In this document: positions 10,201-18,335 of the stretch, piece after piece
Layout of the letters: every line of letters starts with the position of its first letter
Numbering within the stretch: the stretch's first letter is position 1
Assembly: GCF_019969845.1 (NCBI RefSeq)
Contig: NZ_JAHXYR010000009.1
Location: 62,001-126,000 of the forward strand
Reading direction: 5' to 3'
Source: Sphingobacterium sp. GVS05A
GTDB taxonomy: Bacteria; Bacteroidota; Bacteroidia; Sphingobacteriales; Sphingobacteriaceae
Length of the DNA stretch: 64,000 bases
Notes under the pieces: model-generated
The model's input: only the letters and a program-made list of their open reading frames with translations
Databases searched by the model: none
Told to the model about the DNA's origin: nothing
Made by a program: the position numbers and the translations under genes

Positions 10201-11762
10201 TGGGGAACCGGAGTATTGGTACAGCCGCAGTCGGTGGGATGCTTATCGGGACGATATTAGGTGTTATTGTTATCCCGGGGCTGGTTATCTTATTCTCAAA
10301 AAAGGAGAATAAAAAACAGGTTATAAAACAGACTTCGTTAGTGATTGCAGCACTAATTCTTTTTGGTAGCTGTTCGGTCCCCAAGAAGGCAGCACAACCT
10401 GAGAAAATTGCTGTACCGACAGCATTTTCAGAAAGGACTGCTATGGATAGCGTAAATGTAGGGAACCGGTCCTGGCGCGATATTTTTAAGGATCCACTTT
10501 TAGTTGCATTGATTGATTCCGCATTACAGCATAATATTGATATTCGTCAATCGATCTTACGGTTAGAGTCTGCACAAGCTTATTTTAAACAGCGGAAGGC
10601 TGCATTAGGACCGACTGTAGAAGCAGCTGTTGAGGGTGGGATACGCAAGTATGGCCACTATACAGAATCTGGTATCGGTAACTATGATTCAAATTTTTCG
10701 GATAATTTGAAAAGTGATGAAAAGCTTCCAGAACCATTTATCCCAGATTATTTTATTGGACTTCGTTCATCGTGGGAAATTGATCTATGGGGTAAATTAA
10801 AAAGTCAAAAGCAAGCTGCTTATTTTGGTTTTTTGGCCGAACAGGAAGGAAAACGCCTGTTAGAAACAGAATTGGTATCCAATATTGCAACGGCCTATTA
10901 TGAGTTAATGGCCCTCGATCAAAAGATCAAGGTGTATAACCGTAATATTGAGCTGCATACAAATGCCCTTGAAGTCGTTGAGGTAAAAAAAGATGCCGGT
11001 TATGCCACGGAACTGTCTGTTCAGCAGTTTAAAGCACTATTGGCAAATTCTAAATCTGCTCAGGAGAAATTAAGTCAGGAGATTGCACTGTGGGAACATC
11101 ATATCAACGGATTGCTAGGACGATATTATCAGCCTATTAAGCGCAGTGAATATATTGAAAACACAAATCTATATCATGCAATGACTTTTGGTACACCAGA
11201 TGATCTGGTCAATCAGCGTCCAGATATTAAAACAGCTTACCTGAAGATGATGGCATCGTCAAACAATCAAGAAGCATCACGATTGGCCTTTCTACCTTCG
11301 GTAGCGATTAGCCCTTTTGTCGGCCTACAGAGCTTCAGTTTCAACAAGTTGTTTAATCTGGACAAATCTATTGCCTATAATTTATTTGGTGGTATCACGC
11401 TGCCTATATTAAATCAAAGACAATTGAAGACACAGTATGAAGTTGCAAAAGCCGATTATGGAATAGCGTTTTTAGACTATGAAAAATCTGTTGTGAATGC
11501 TTATAACGAAGTTTCTAATGTCATTATGACTCAAGAGGCAATCAGTAGACGTAGAACATTTGTGGACGAACATGTAAAAGCCTTGGACCTTTCCATTGAA
11601 GCAGCACAGGAACTTTTTATTGCGGGACGTGTGACATCGCTGGATGTGGTTACAGCTCAAAAAGAATCCTTGGAAGCCCAGATTGGAAAAGTTGAACTGG
11701 AGAAAGAAAATACCTTAAACCAGATTTTACTTTACAAAGCTTTGGGAGGTGGGTGGAAATAA
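7212..11762 (+). CDS. RND (HAE1) efflux pump fused to a TolC/NodT-type outer-membrane factor
   Basis: A single 1516-residue frame. Residues 1 to about 1029 are an AcrB-like RND permease (FIKRPILSLVISVFI start, two large periplasmic loops, 12 helices, GKNAILIVEYA with the conserved Lys in TM10). Residues about 1060-1516 are a complete outer-membrane factor (WRDIFKDPLLVALIDSALQHNIDIRQS…, two TolC repeats). Between them, residues 1034-1055 look like an intact lipoprotein signal: basic KKQVIKQ, a hydrophobic core, then FGSC at Cys1054. No stop or credible ATG separates the halves, whereas both other frames stop within about ten codons. In most relatives pump and channel are separate genes, so this is either a real fusion, perhaps cut by signal peptidase II, or a one-base change joining two genes. 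In TM4 the usual Asp-Asp pair is Asp409-Asn410. Confidence 0.9.
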   Translation: MFETFIKRPILSLVISVFITLLGLLALFTLPITQFPDIVPPSVVVNANYTGANAEVSTNAVAIPLEKAINGVAGMTYMNSVSTNNGSTVIQIFFEVGTDPDIAAVNVQNRVTTVLDELPEEVIKAGVTTEKEVNSMLMYLNVFTEDETADERFIYNFADINILKELKRIEGVGLAQIMGMRDYAMRVWVKPDRMAAYNISAEDVVAALRKQNIEAAPGQTGISSDKMRNMQQYVLRYPGKFTEIDEYANVPIRANSNGSIIRIKDVADVEFGSLDYEMVSKTDGRPSASIMLKQLPGSNAQEVIQRVKDRMAELKQTSFPAGMTYTMGYDVSRFLDASISSVIKTLLEAFLLVFIVVFIFLQDFRATVIPILAVPVCLIGALFFMQMLGFSINLLTLFALVLAIGIVVDNGIVVVEAVYAKMEEEHLQPMEATLEAMKEVGGAVVAITLVMSAVFVPVAFLSGPVGIFYRQFSLTLAAAIVISGINALTLTPALCALFLKSPHDRKPSNNWLDRFFKQFNAIYDRTAFGYKGILMKTSARRGLTLLLLGGFFVATWGSSAILPSGFIPTEDQGMIYVSVTTPPGATVDRTERVLDKIDSVARKLDIVETVSTLSGYSIVTEVSGASYGMGMINLKPWKERDQTVDDVIKELREKTKDFVDGQIDFFPPPTVPGFGNSSGFELRLLDRSGNEDLNKTAEVLQKFMEDMEKSEVIQDISSSFDVNFPQYMLKVDYDMAAKKGISVENAMNTLQTLMGSLYATNFIRYGQMYKVMVQAGPEYRQRPEDVLRLYVKNETGEMVPYNAFISMERIYGPEQITRYNMFSSAMVTGQSSPGFSSGQAIEEVEKIASSLPQGYSIEWSGMTREQKISGNQALYIFALCLLFVYLLLCAQYESFLLPLPVLLCLPAGIFGAFIFLKIFGLENNIYAQVALVMLIGLLGKNAILIVEYANLKYKQGMDIVTASIEGAVARLRPILMTSFAFIAGLIPLMMASGAGALGNRSIGTAAVGGMLIGTILGVIVIPGLVILFSKKENKKQVIKQTSLVIAALILFGSCSVPKKAAQPEKIAVPTAFSERTAMDSVNVGNRSWRDIFKDPLLVALIDSALQHNIDIRQSILRLESAQAYFKQRKAALGPTVEAAVEGGIRKYGHYTESGIGNYDSNFSDNLKSDEKLPEPFIPDYFIGLRSSWEIDLWGKLKSQKQAAYFGFLAEQEGKRLLETELVSNIATAYYELMALDQKIKVYNRNIELHTNALEVVEVKKDAGYATELSVQQFKALLANSKSAQEKLSQEIALWEHHINGLLGRYYQPIKRSEYIENTNLYHAMTFGTPDDLVNQRPDIKTAYLKMMASSNNQEASRLAFLPSVAISPFVGLQSFSFNKLFNLDKSIAYNLFGGITLPILNQRQLKTQYEVAKADYGIAFLDYEKSVVNAYNEVSNVIMTQEAISRRRTFVDEHVKALDLSIEAAQELFIAGRVTSLDVVTAQKESLEAQIGKVELEKENTLNQILLYKALGGGWK

Positions 11763-11805
11763 ACCCAATGTTCAGCTAATTAGGAAAACTATTTTTCATG
11801 CGATA

Positions 11806-11881
11806 AAGAATTAATTTGTTAATTCTTAGACCCAAAAAAGGGTCAAGGAAAGAGGCCGTCGTGAGATGTCCTCTTTTTTAT
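11806..11881 (+). terminator. Hairpin series and terminator after RND operon
   Basis: Three hairpins in a row: AAGAATTAA/TTAATTCTT (11806-11827), GACCC/GGGTC (11829-11844), and AAAGAGG/CCTCTTT (11849-11876), the last running into a T tract. Together they separate the efflux operon from the regulator at 11931. Confidence 0.65.
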
Positions 11882-11930
11882 TGTTATTTTTATGTAGTTT
11901 AGCTTTGACTATGTTGAACCGGGCTTTATT

Positions 11931-13559
11931 ATGTTGCAGCGCATTTTTGTTTTCATTTTTCTATTTCATTTAAGTTTTTTACTAACTGCTCAGGACTATT
12001 CGGATAGTACCAAGATTTTTCAACGGTTAGAATATCTAATGGAAAATCAGAAGATGTATGTTAAAAATCGGGAAGACAAATTAGATAAACTAAAACAAGA
12101 GGCGAAAGCACTTGAAGCTGATCAAATCCGTTTTTTTGAGAAGAATTATGAAATTTTTGAGAACTATAAAAAGTTCGATTCCGATGCTGCACTTACCTAT
12201 ATCACGCTTTGCCAAAAATTAGCTCCGGCCAACAATGACTCACTTCATACAGTTATTCAACTAGACTTAGCCTGGGTTTATTCGACGATTGGACGTTATA
12301 TTGAAGCATCAAAACTGTTGAACCAAATTAGTCCCGCGGGCCTTGCTACTAAACTTTTAGCCAAATATTATGATACTTATAGCTCATTTTATAGTCATTA
12401 TGGACAAAGTAATAACCGCCAGGAATATTATCAGGCAAGTGAACGCTATCGAGATTCACTATTGCAGGTTTTACCGAAATCTTCATTGGAATATCGGACG
12501 ACCGTTGCGATAAAGACCTTATTTAATGGCAGTCGGGAAGATGCGAAAAAGCAGTTTTTCAAGCTTTGGGCCGAAAATCAGAAAGACTTGGAGCAGCGCG
12601 CCTTATTGTCCTATTTTATTAGCTTGATCTATAAATACGAAAAAAATACGGCCGGTCAACTTTATTATCTGGCTGTTTCAGCGAGTGCGGATATTGAGAT
12701 GGCAAATCGAGACAATGCATCATTTCATGATTTAGCACTAGCTTACTATGATAAACAGGATTTTGATCGTGCCTTTCGCTATATTGAAAAAACGATTGAT
12801 GATGCGATGTTGTGTAAAGTGCGTTATCGGATTATTGAGGGCACTTCTTCCTACCCAATCATTAATGCTGCATACCAACAGAAAATCAATAGTCAGAATA
12901 AGCAATTGATTGCCTTGGTTGTTGTGGTTAGTATTTTGTTGATCGGTGTAATTATCGGCTTGATTGTAATCTATCGTCAAGTCCAGCATTTGCGAAGGAT
13001 CAGGTCGGAATTGTCAGGAACCAATCAGCAGTTGCGGTCATTGAATACTGAAATCAATCAAACGAATTTAAAACTCTCAGAATCCAATCACATTAAAGAG
13101 GAGTATATTGCGCAATTTTTTGATATGTGTTCAAGTTATATTGACAAAATGGAAGATATACGAAAAGCATTGCTGAAAAAGGCTTCCAATCACCAGTGGG
13201 AAGCAATCCGGGAGCAATTGAAATCAACACAGATGGAAGAAAGGGAGATACAACAACTCTATATCAATTTTGATCGGATCTTTTTGAACCTTTATCCAAC
13301 GTTTGTTGATGAATTTAATGCCCTCCTTCAGGAGGACGAGAAGATATATCCGAAGAAAAACGAATTGCTCAATACAGAACTGCGTATTTTTGCCCTCATT
13401 CGTCTAGGAATAGATGACTCGGTTAAGATCGCTAGTTTTCTTAGATATTCCCTTCGTACAGTTTATAACTATAGGACCAAGGTACGTAACAAAGCAGCTG
13501 GCCATCGCGATGCCTTTGAGGCTTCTGTTTGTCAAATTGCAACTATTGATCGACCTTAA
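11931..13559 (+). CDS. TPR/DUF6377-type membrane transcriptional regulator of the adjacent PUL
   Basis: A 542-residue protein with signal peptide (…LSFLLTAQDYS), a periplasmic helical region of about 290 residues with TPR character, one membrane helix (LIALVVVVSILLIGVIIGLIVIY, about 325-347), a coiled coil, and a cytoplasmic C terminus. The end (LNTELRIFALIRLGIDDSVKIASFLRYSLRTVYNYR) reads as a helix-turn-helix. This layout is that of DUF6377 proteins, which in Bacteroidota commonly sit beside SusC/SusD genes. It is separated from SusC by 257 bp containing a possible terminator and promoter, so it is likely a stand-alone gene that senses a periplasmic ligand and controls the locus downstream. 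The DNA-binding role is inferred from the C terminus. Confidence 0.8.
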   Translation: MLQRIFVFIFLFHLSFLLTAQDYSDSTKIFQRLEYLMENQKMYVKNREDKLDKLKQEAKALEADQIRFFEKNYEIFENYKKFDSDAALTYITLCQKLAPANNDSLHTVIQLDLAWVYSTIGRYIEASKLLNQISPAGLATKLLAKYYDTYSSFYSHYGQSNNRQEYYQASERYRDSLLQVLPKSSLEYRTTVAIKTLFNGSREDAKKQFFKLWAENQKDLEQRALLSYFISLIYKYEKNTAGQLYYLAVSASADIEMANRDNASFHDLALAYYDKQDFDRAFRYIEKTIDDAMLCKVRYRIIEGTSSYPIINAAYQQKINSQNKQLIALVVVVSILLIGVIIGLIVIYRQVQHLRRIRSELSGTNQQLRSLNTEINQTNLKLSESNHIKEEYIAQFFDMCSSYIDKMEDIRKALLKKASNHQWEAIREQLKSTQMEEREIQQLYINFDRIFLNLYPTFVDEFNALLQEDEKIYPKKNELLNTELRIFALIRLGIDDSVKIASFLRYSLRTVYNYRTKVRNKAAGHRDAFEASVCQIATIDRP

Positions 13560-13681
13560 TATCCGCTGATACATACCGAATAACTAGTAATTCAAGCCTG
13601 CATTCGATCTCTTTTTAGTACTTTTTATCTTGTGTTTGTTTTTGTATAGCTCTGTATTATAGTGTTTTGTATTTTTTGAGA

Positions 13682-13710
13682 GGTACTTTTTAAGTACCGC
13701 CGCTTTTTTT
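13682..13710 (+). terminator. Possible terminator after the DUF6377-type regulator
   Basis: GGTACTT (13682-13688) pairs with AAGTACC (13692-13698) across a 3-base loop, and a T tract follows at 13704-13710 after a short GC stretch. Confidence 0.5.
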
Positions 13711-13726
13711 CCTGTTTCGGTCCTGC

Positions 13727-13767
13727 TAGTTTTGTTTTGAGCGATGGAGCAGGGGAAACTCCTCGCT
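13727..13767 (+). promoter_or_regulatory. Possible SusC promoter and leader hairpin
   Basis: TAGTTTTG at 13727-13734 matches TAnnTTTG; no good -33 TTG was found at the expected distance. Just downstream AGCGA-T-GGAG (13740-13749) pairs with CTCC-TCGCT (13759-13767), a 9-bp stem with one bulge in the predicted susC leader. The hairpin is real in sequence; a regulatory role is a guess. Confidence 0.35.
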
Positions 13768-13816
13768 AGTTTGGAATAACCAAAGACAAAACAATAACCA
13801 ATTTTTTTTATTTCAT

Positions 13817-16789
13817 ATGATTTACTTTACTCGAAAAGTAACCTTTTCAATAGGGCTGATTTTCTTGTGTACCTGGTTGAATTCGGTGTTTGCACAAGAC
13901 CGTATTCAGGTCAGTGGACGGGTGCTGGATGCCCAGAATCAGAAACCACTCACTGGCGTAACAATTACACAGAAAGGTACCAGTAATGCGGTCTCCAGTA
14001 ACGGAGATGGGCGTTTTCAAATGTCAGCTGTTCAAGGTAGTATTCTTCAATTTAGTTTTGTTGGCTACGACAATAAAGAATTGCCGGCTAATAGTACAAT
14101 GACTGTTCAGCTGAACGCATCGACCAATGTACTTGAAGACGTTATTGTGATCGGTTATGGTGCCGTAAAACGGAAAGATGTAACCACCGCAATTTCTTCG
14201 GTATCGACCAAAGATCTGGAAAAGAGACCAGTAGTAAGTCTGGGTCAGGCCATACAAGGGAAGGCAGCAGGTGTATCTGTGATCCAACCCAATGGAGCAC
14301 CCGGTGGTGAGATGTCAATTAAAGTCCGGGGTACAACCTCATTTAATGGTTCAAACGACCCACTTTATGTTGTCGATGGATTACCTGTTGAGGACATCAA
14401 ATTTTTATCGCCAAGTGATATTACGGACATTCAGATTTTAAAGGATGCTTCTTCTGCAGCTATTTATGGTTCGCGCGGAGCAAATGGTGTTATTCTCGTG
14501 ACCACAAAATCCGGGAAAGCAGGGGAAGCTAAAATTACCTTAGGAGCGCAAGCTACAGCAAATGTGGTTAATAATACCGTAAAAGTCCTGAATACCGCAC
14601 AATACAAGGAGTTGATGGATGAGACAGGTTATGTTAAGCTGCCTGAAGGGCTTACTGATCAAACAGACTGGTTTAAGGAAACATATAAAACTGGAGTTCA
14701 ACAGAATTACCAGTTATCAATCTCCGATGGTAATGAGAAATTACGCTATTATTTGGGTGGGGGCTATCTGACAGAGAAAGGCACGCTGCAGGGTTCATTC
14801 TTTAGACGTTATAACTTCAAAGCGAATATAGATAATCAGGTAAAAAGATGGATGAAGGTTAATGCCAATTTATCTTATGCGGATTACAATACCAACGGGA
14901 TTATCTCGGGCAATGGATCTAATCGTGGCGGAGTGGTTACTTCGATCATTAATACGCCAACTTATGCAGCAATATGGGATCCCCTATTTCCTGATCGATA
15001 CAATACCAATTTCAATGGGCTAAATATAAACAGCCCTTTAGAAAATCTCGAACGAACCAAGAATAACAACAATCGGGAGAATAGATTATTGGCAACAGGA
15101 AGTGTATTGATATCCTTTATGCCCAATTTAACCTGGAAGTCCTCTTTTTCAATGGACAGACGATCGGGCGTACTGACAACGTTTTTAGATCCCTGGATTA
15201 CGCAACAGGGTAGAAATCAGTTTGGAGAGGCATCTGACGCTCGCAACACAAACACGGTATTGACTTGGGATAATGTGCTGACTTACAGCAGAAGTTTTGG
15301 AAAACATAGCTTGGAGGCAATGGCAGGGTCATCCTGGACAGATTCCAAATACTCCAATAGTTATATTTATGGTTCCAATTATGCTAATGGTATTATACAG
15401 ACGCTCAATGCGGCAAACAAGATTTCATGGAATGGAACTGGGTCGGGGGCATCCAATTGGGCCATCCTATCCTATTTTGCCCGTGCGATGTACAATTACG
15501 ATGGAAAATATCTTGTAACAGCAAATATGCGTGCGGATGGATCATCAAAATTAAGCCCTTCTGGTCGATGGGGATATTTCCCTTCGGTATCGGCAGCATG
15601 GCGTTTATCTGCCGAGGATTTTATGAAGGACGTGGAGTGGATCAATGACTTTAAAATACGCGGGGGATGGGGCCAGACCGGGAATCAATCCGGATTGGGG
15701 GACTATTCTTATCTTTCATTCAATGTGATTCAGCGTTTACCTTGGTTTGAAGACAAATATCAATATTCTCCGCCAAATATTGGGAATTCGACCACCTTGC
15801 GAGCGACAGATTTAAAATGGGAAACAACGACCCAAGCGAACGTGGGGATTGATTTTTCTACATTAAATAATCGATTGAACCTGACTTTAGATTACTACCA
15901 TAAAAAAACAACAGATATGTTGATGGAAGTGAGCTTGCCTACAGGGTCTTCTTCGGCTAGTACAATTAAACGGAATGAGGGCGAGATGACCAATAAAGGA
16001 TTTGAGATTGGGATCAACTCCAAGAATCTCACAGGCGATTTTACATGGAATACGGATTTCAATATCTCGTTTAATAAGAACCGTCTGGATAAGCTTGTTT
16101 TTACAAAAATCTACAATGATGCGGTTACAAATAATCTAGTCAATGCAACAGTTGTTAGAAATGAACCTGGAAGGCCTTTAGGTGGATTTTATGGTTATAT
16201 CTCCGATGGTGTAAATCCGGAGACGGGTGAATTGATGTATAGAGATCTGAATGGTGATGGTAAAACTTCTCCCTCCGATCTCACTTATATCGGAGACCCC
16301 AATCCAAAATTCGTGTACGGATTGACAAATAGTTTTTCTTGGAAAAATTTTGACTTAAGTATATTTCTGCAGGGCACTTACGGTAATGATATTTTCAATG
16401 CGAGCAGAATGGAAACAGAGGGAATGTATGATGGTCGTAACCAAACGACAGTTGTACTCGATCGTTGGCGTGTACCGGGACAGATTACACATGTGCCCAA
16501 AGCAGGTTTTGATATCAAAAATTCATCTTATTTTGTGGAAGATGGAAGCTATTTGCGTGTGAAAAATATTTCATTGGGTTATTCTATCGCACCTGAACGT
16601 TTGAAAAAGATTGGAATTCAAAAGATTCAGCCTTATTTTTCAGCAAGCAACCTATTTACGCTAACTAAATATTCAGGCATGGATCCGGAGGTAAACCAGT
16701 GGGGGAACTCGGGAAGAGTACAAGGTCTCGATTGGGGGACATATCCACAAAATAGATCTTTTGTACTTGGTGTAAATGTTGAATTTTAA
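13817..16789 (+). CDS. susC: SusC/RagA-type TonB-dependent transporter
   Basis: A 990-residue outer-membrane transporter. After the signal peptide (ending NSVFAQ) comes a carboxypeptidase-like regulatory domain (ISGRVLDAQNQKPLTGVT-type, about 32-110), a TonB-box-like stretch (EDVIVIGYG), the plug (GKAAGVSVIQPNGAPGGE, VRGTTSFNGSNDPLYVVDG, ILKDASSAAIYGSRGANGVI), and a 22-strand barrel ending in Phe. It imports oligosaccharides together with the SusD lipoprotein encoded 10 bp downstream. The neighbouring GH30 and glycan-binding lipoprotein suggest beta-linked gluco-oligosaccharides, most likely beta-1,6-glucan. The symbol denotes the family, not a starch substrate. Confidence 0.93.
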   Translation: MIYFTRKVTFSIGLIFLCTWLNSVFAQDRIQVSGRVLDAQNQKPLTGVTITQKGTSNAVSSNGDGRFQMSAVQGSILQFSFVGYDNKELPANSTMTVQLNASTNVLEDVIVIGYGAVKRKDVTTAISSVSTKDLEKRPVVSLGQAIQGKAAGVSVIQPNGAPGGEMSIKVRGTTSFNGSNDPLYVVDGLPVEDIKFLSPSDITDIQILKDASSAAIYGSRGANGVILVTTKSGKAGEAKITLGAQATANVVNNTVKVLNTAQYKELMDETGYVKLPEGLTDQTDWFKETYKTGVQQNYQLSISDGNEKLRYYLGGGYLTEKGTLQGSFFRRYNFKANIDNQVKRWMKVNANLSYADYNTNGIISGNGSNRGGVVTSIINTPTYAAIWDPLFPDRYNTNFNGLNINSPLENLERTKNNNNRENRLLATGSVLISFMPNLTWKSSFSMDRRSGVLTTFLDPWITQQGRNQFGEASDARNTNTVLTWDNVLTYSRSFGKHSLEAMAGSSWTDSKYSNSYIYGSNYANGIIQTLNAANKISWNGTGSGASNWAILSYFARAMYNYDGKYLVTANMRADGSSKLSPSGRWGYFPSVSAAWRLSAEDFMKDVEWINDFKIRGGWGQTGNQSGLGDYSYLSFNVIQRLPWFEDKYQYSPPNIGNSTTLRATDLKWETTTQANVGIDFSTLNNRLNLTLDYYHKKTTDMLMEVSLPTGSSSASTIKRNEGEMTNKGFEIGINSKNLTGDFTWNTDFNISFNKNRLDKLVFTKIYNDAVTNNLVNATVVRNEPGRPLGGFYGYISDGVNPETGELMYRDLNGDGKTSPSDLTYIGDPNPKFVYGLTNSFSWKNFDLSIFLQGTYGNDIFNASRMETEGMYDGRNQTTVVLDRWRVPGQITHVPKAGFDIKNSSYFVEDGSYLRVKNISLGYSIAPERLKKIGIQKIQPYFSASNLFTLTKYSGMDPEVNQWGNSGRVQGLDWGTYPQNRSFVLGVNVEF

Positions 16790-16799
16790 TTGAATTGTG

Positions 16800-18320
16800 A
16801 TGAAAAAAACAAATATTAAATACGTTTTACCTTTGTTCATAACAGGCTTGTTGCTGGCATCTTGCTCGCTAAATCGTGATCCTCTGGACAGCTATACAGA
16901 TGTGAGTCAAGGTAAAACTGAAAATGGAACACAGATCGTCTTTAAGAACAGAAGCGAGGTTGATAATTTTCTTTCCGGGATTTACCAACAGATGCGAGAT
17001 CGGCAAGAGCATTGGTACCTTGATTTATTGCTGATTGGCGATTCGCATGCTGACAATGCGTACGCAGGAACAACGGGTGCGGAAGTTGTACCATTTGAGA
17101 ATAATTCCATTGAGGGATCCAATTCGGTTGTTGATCGAGATTGGGCACGTTATCTGGAAGATATTGCGCGGGCCAACCGTTTAATAATCAATGTCGATAG
17201 TGTTGCGGATAAATCGATTAGTGACGCTGACATCAAAGTCTACAAGGCGCAGGGTAAAATCTTTCGGGCGCTGGCGATGTTTGATATGGTGCGCATATTT
17301 GGATCCATTCCAGTAATTACAACACAAGGAAAAGATATTACCGCGGAAAATATCGAAGCGGTATACCCAGAGTATTTCCCCAAGCAAGCAACTGAAGAGG
17401 AAGCGCATAAACAGATTGAGAAGGATCTTTTGGAGGCCCTGGTTGATGCCTCGGTCAATAACAATGCAAATAAAACTTTGTTTACAAAGTCTGTAGCCCG
17501 AGCTATGTTGGTAAAGCTATATGCTGAGAAACCGCTCAGAGATTATAATAAAGTGATTCAGTATGCAGATGCATTGGCTGGAGATGGATTTGATTTGAAC
17601 CCTAATTATGGAGATTTATATGAAGTGAATGCGGCCAAGACCGATTTAGGGCAACGAAATACAAAAGAATCAATTTTAGAGGCGCAATTTATGCCTGGAT
17701 CTGGAAACTGGGCGACTTGGATGTTTGGTCGCGACCTCTCCAATTACGACAATGCATTTACCTGGGCCAAATGGGTCACACCATCGCGTGATTTGATACA
17801 GGCATATACGAATGAGGCAGACCAAATTCGGATGGAGCAAGCGATTGTCTACTATACAACAACCTGGAGCAACTATTACCCTTCGAGCCATTATCCTTTT
17901 ATGTTTAAATTGCGTTCGGGTATGAGCAGTATCGTCAAGCTACGGTATGCCGATATTTTATTGCTAAAGGCTGAAGCCATGATCCAATTGGGGTCAAATC
18001 TTTCCGGTGCAGCTGACATTATTGATAAGATCCGTACACGTGTAAAATTGCCCAAATTACCTGCGGGAACTCGGTCGAATAAAGATGCTTTATTGGAAGC
18101 ATATCTGAAAGAACGTCGTCTGGAATTAGCCTTCGAGGGGCAGCGTTGGTTTGATCTAGTTCGTTTGGATAAGGTGGAAACTGTCATGAATGCGGTGTAT
18201 GCGAAGGACTCAGGAAGAAAGGCACAGGTATATCCGTTTACAAAGAATTCCTACCGTCTGCCGATTCCACAGCCTAAAATTGACCAGAATCCTAACTTAG
18301 TTCAGAATCCAGGATACTAA
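16800..18320 (+). CDS. susD: SusD/RagB-type glycan-binding lipoprotein
   Basis: The start is taken as the ATG at 16800; an in-frame GTG at 16797 is weaker. A lipoprotein signal with lipobox LLASC is followed by the SusD fold: an N-terminal segment (VDNFLSGIYQQMRDRQEHWYLDLL), TPR-like helices, and the typical C-terminal block (KLRYADILLLKAEAMIQLG, LKERRLELAFEGQRWFDLVRLDK, RLPIPQPKIDQNPNLVQNPGY). It is anchored on the cell surface as the lid of the SusC transporter. Length, about 506 residues, is normal. The family is secure; the ligand is inferred from the GH30 gene beside it. Confidence 0.93.
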   Translation: MKKTNIKYVLPLFITGLLLASCSLNRDPLDSYTDVSQGKTENGTQIVFKNRSEVDNFLSGIYQQMRDRQEHWYLDLLLIGDSHADNAYAGTTGAEVVPFENNSIEGSNSVVDRDWARYLEDIARANRLIINVDSVADKSISDADIKVYKAQGKIFRALAMFDMVRIFGSIPVITTQGKDITAENIEAVYPEYFPKQATEEEAHKQIEKDLLEALVDASVNNNANKTLFTKSVARAMLVKLYAEKPLRDYNKVIQYADALAGDGFDLNPNYGDLYEVNAAKTDLGQRNTKESILEAQFMPGSGNWATWMFGRDLSNYDNAFTWAKWVTPSRDLIQAYTNEADQIRMEQAIVYYTTTWSNYYPSSHYPFMFKLRSGMSSIVKLRYADILLLKAEAMIQLGSNLSGAADIIDKIRTRVKLPKLPAGTRSNKDALLEAYLKERRLELAFEGQRWFDLVRLDKVETVMNAVYAKDSGRKAQVYPFTKNSYRLPIPQPKIDQNPNLVQNPGY

Positions 18321-18335
18321 TTATTTTAATTGTTT

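Noticed and set aside
9992..10384. 130-codon antisense frame within the RND pump
   Set aside because: It mirrors a conserved pump region and is explained by codon bias of the real gene.
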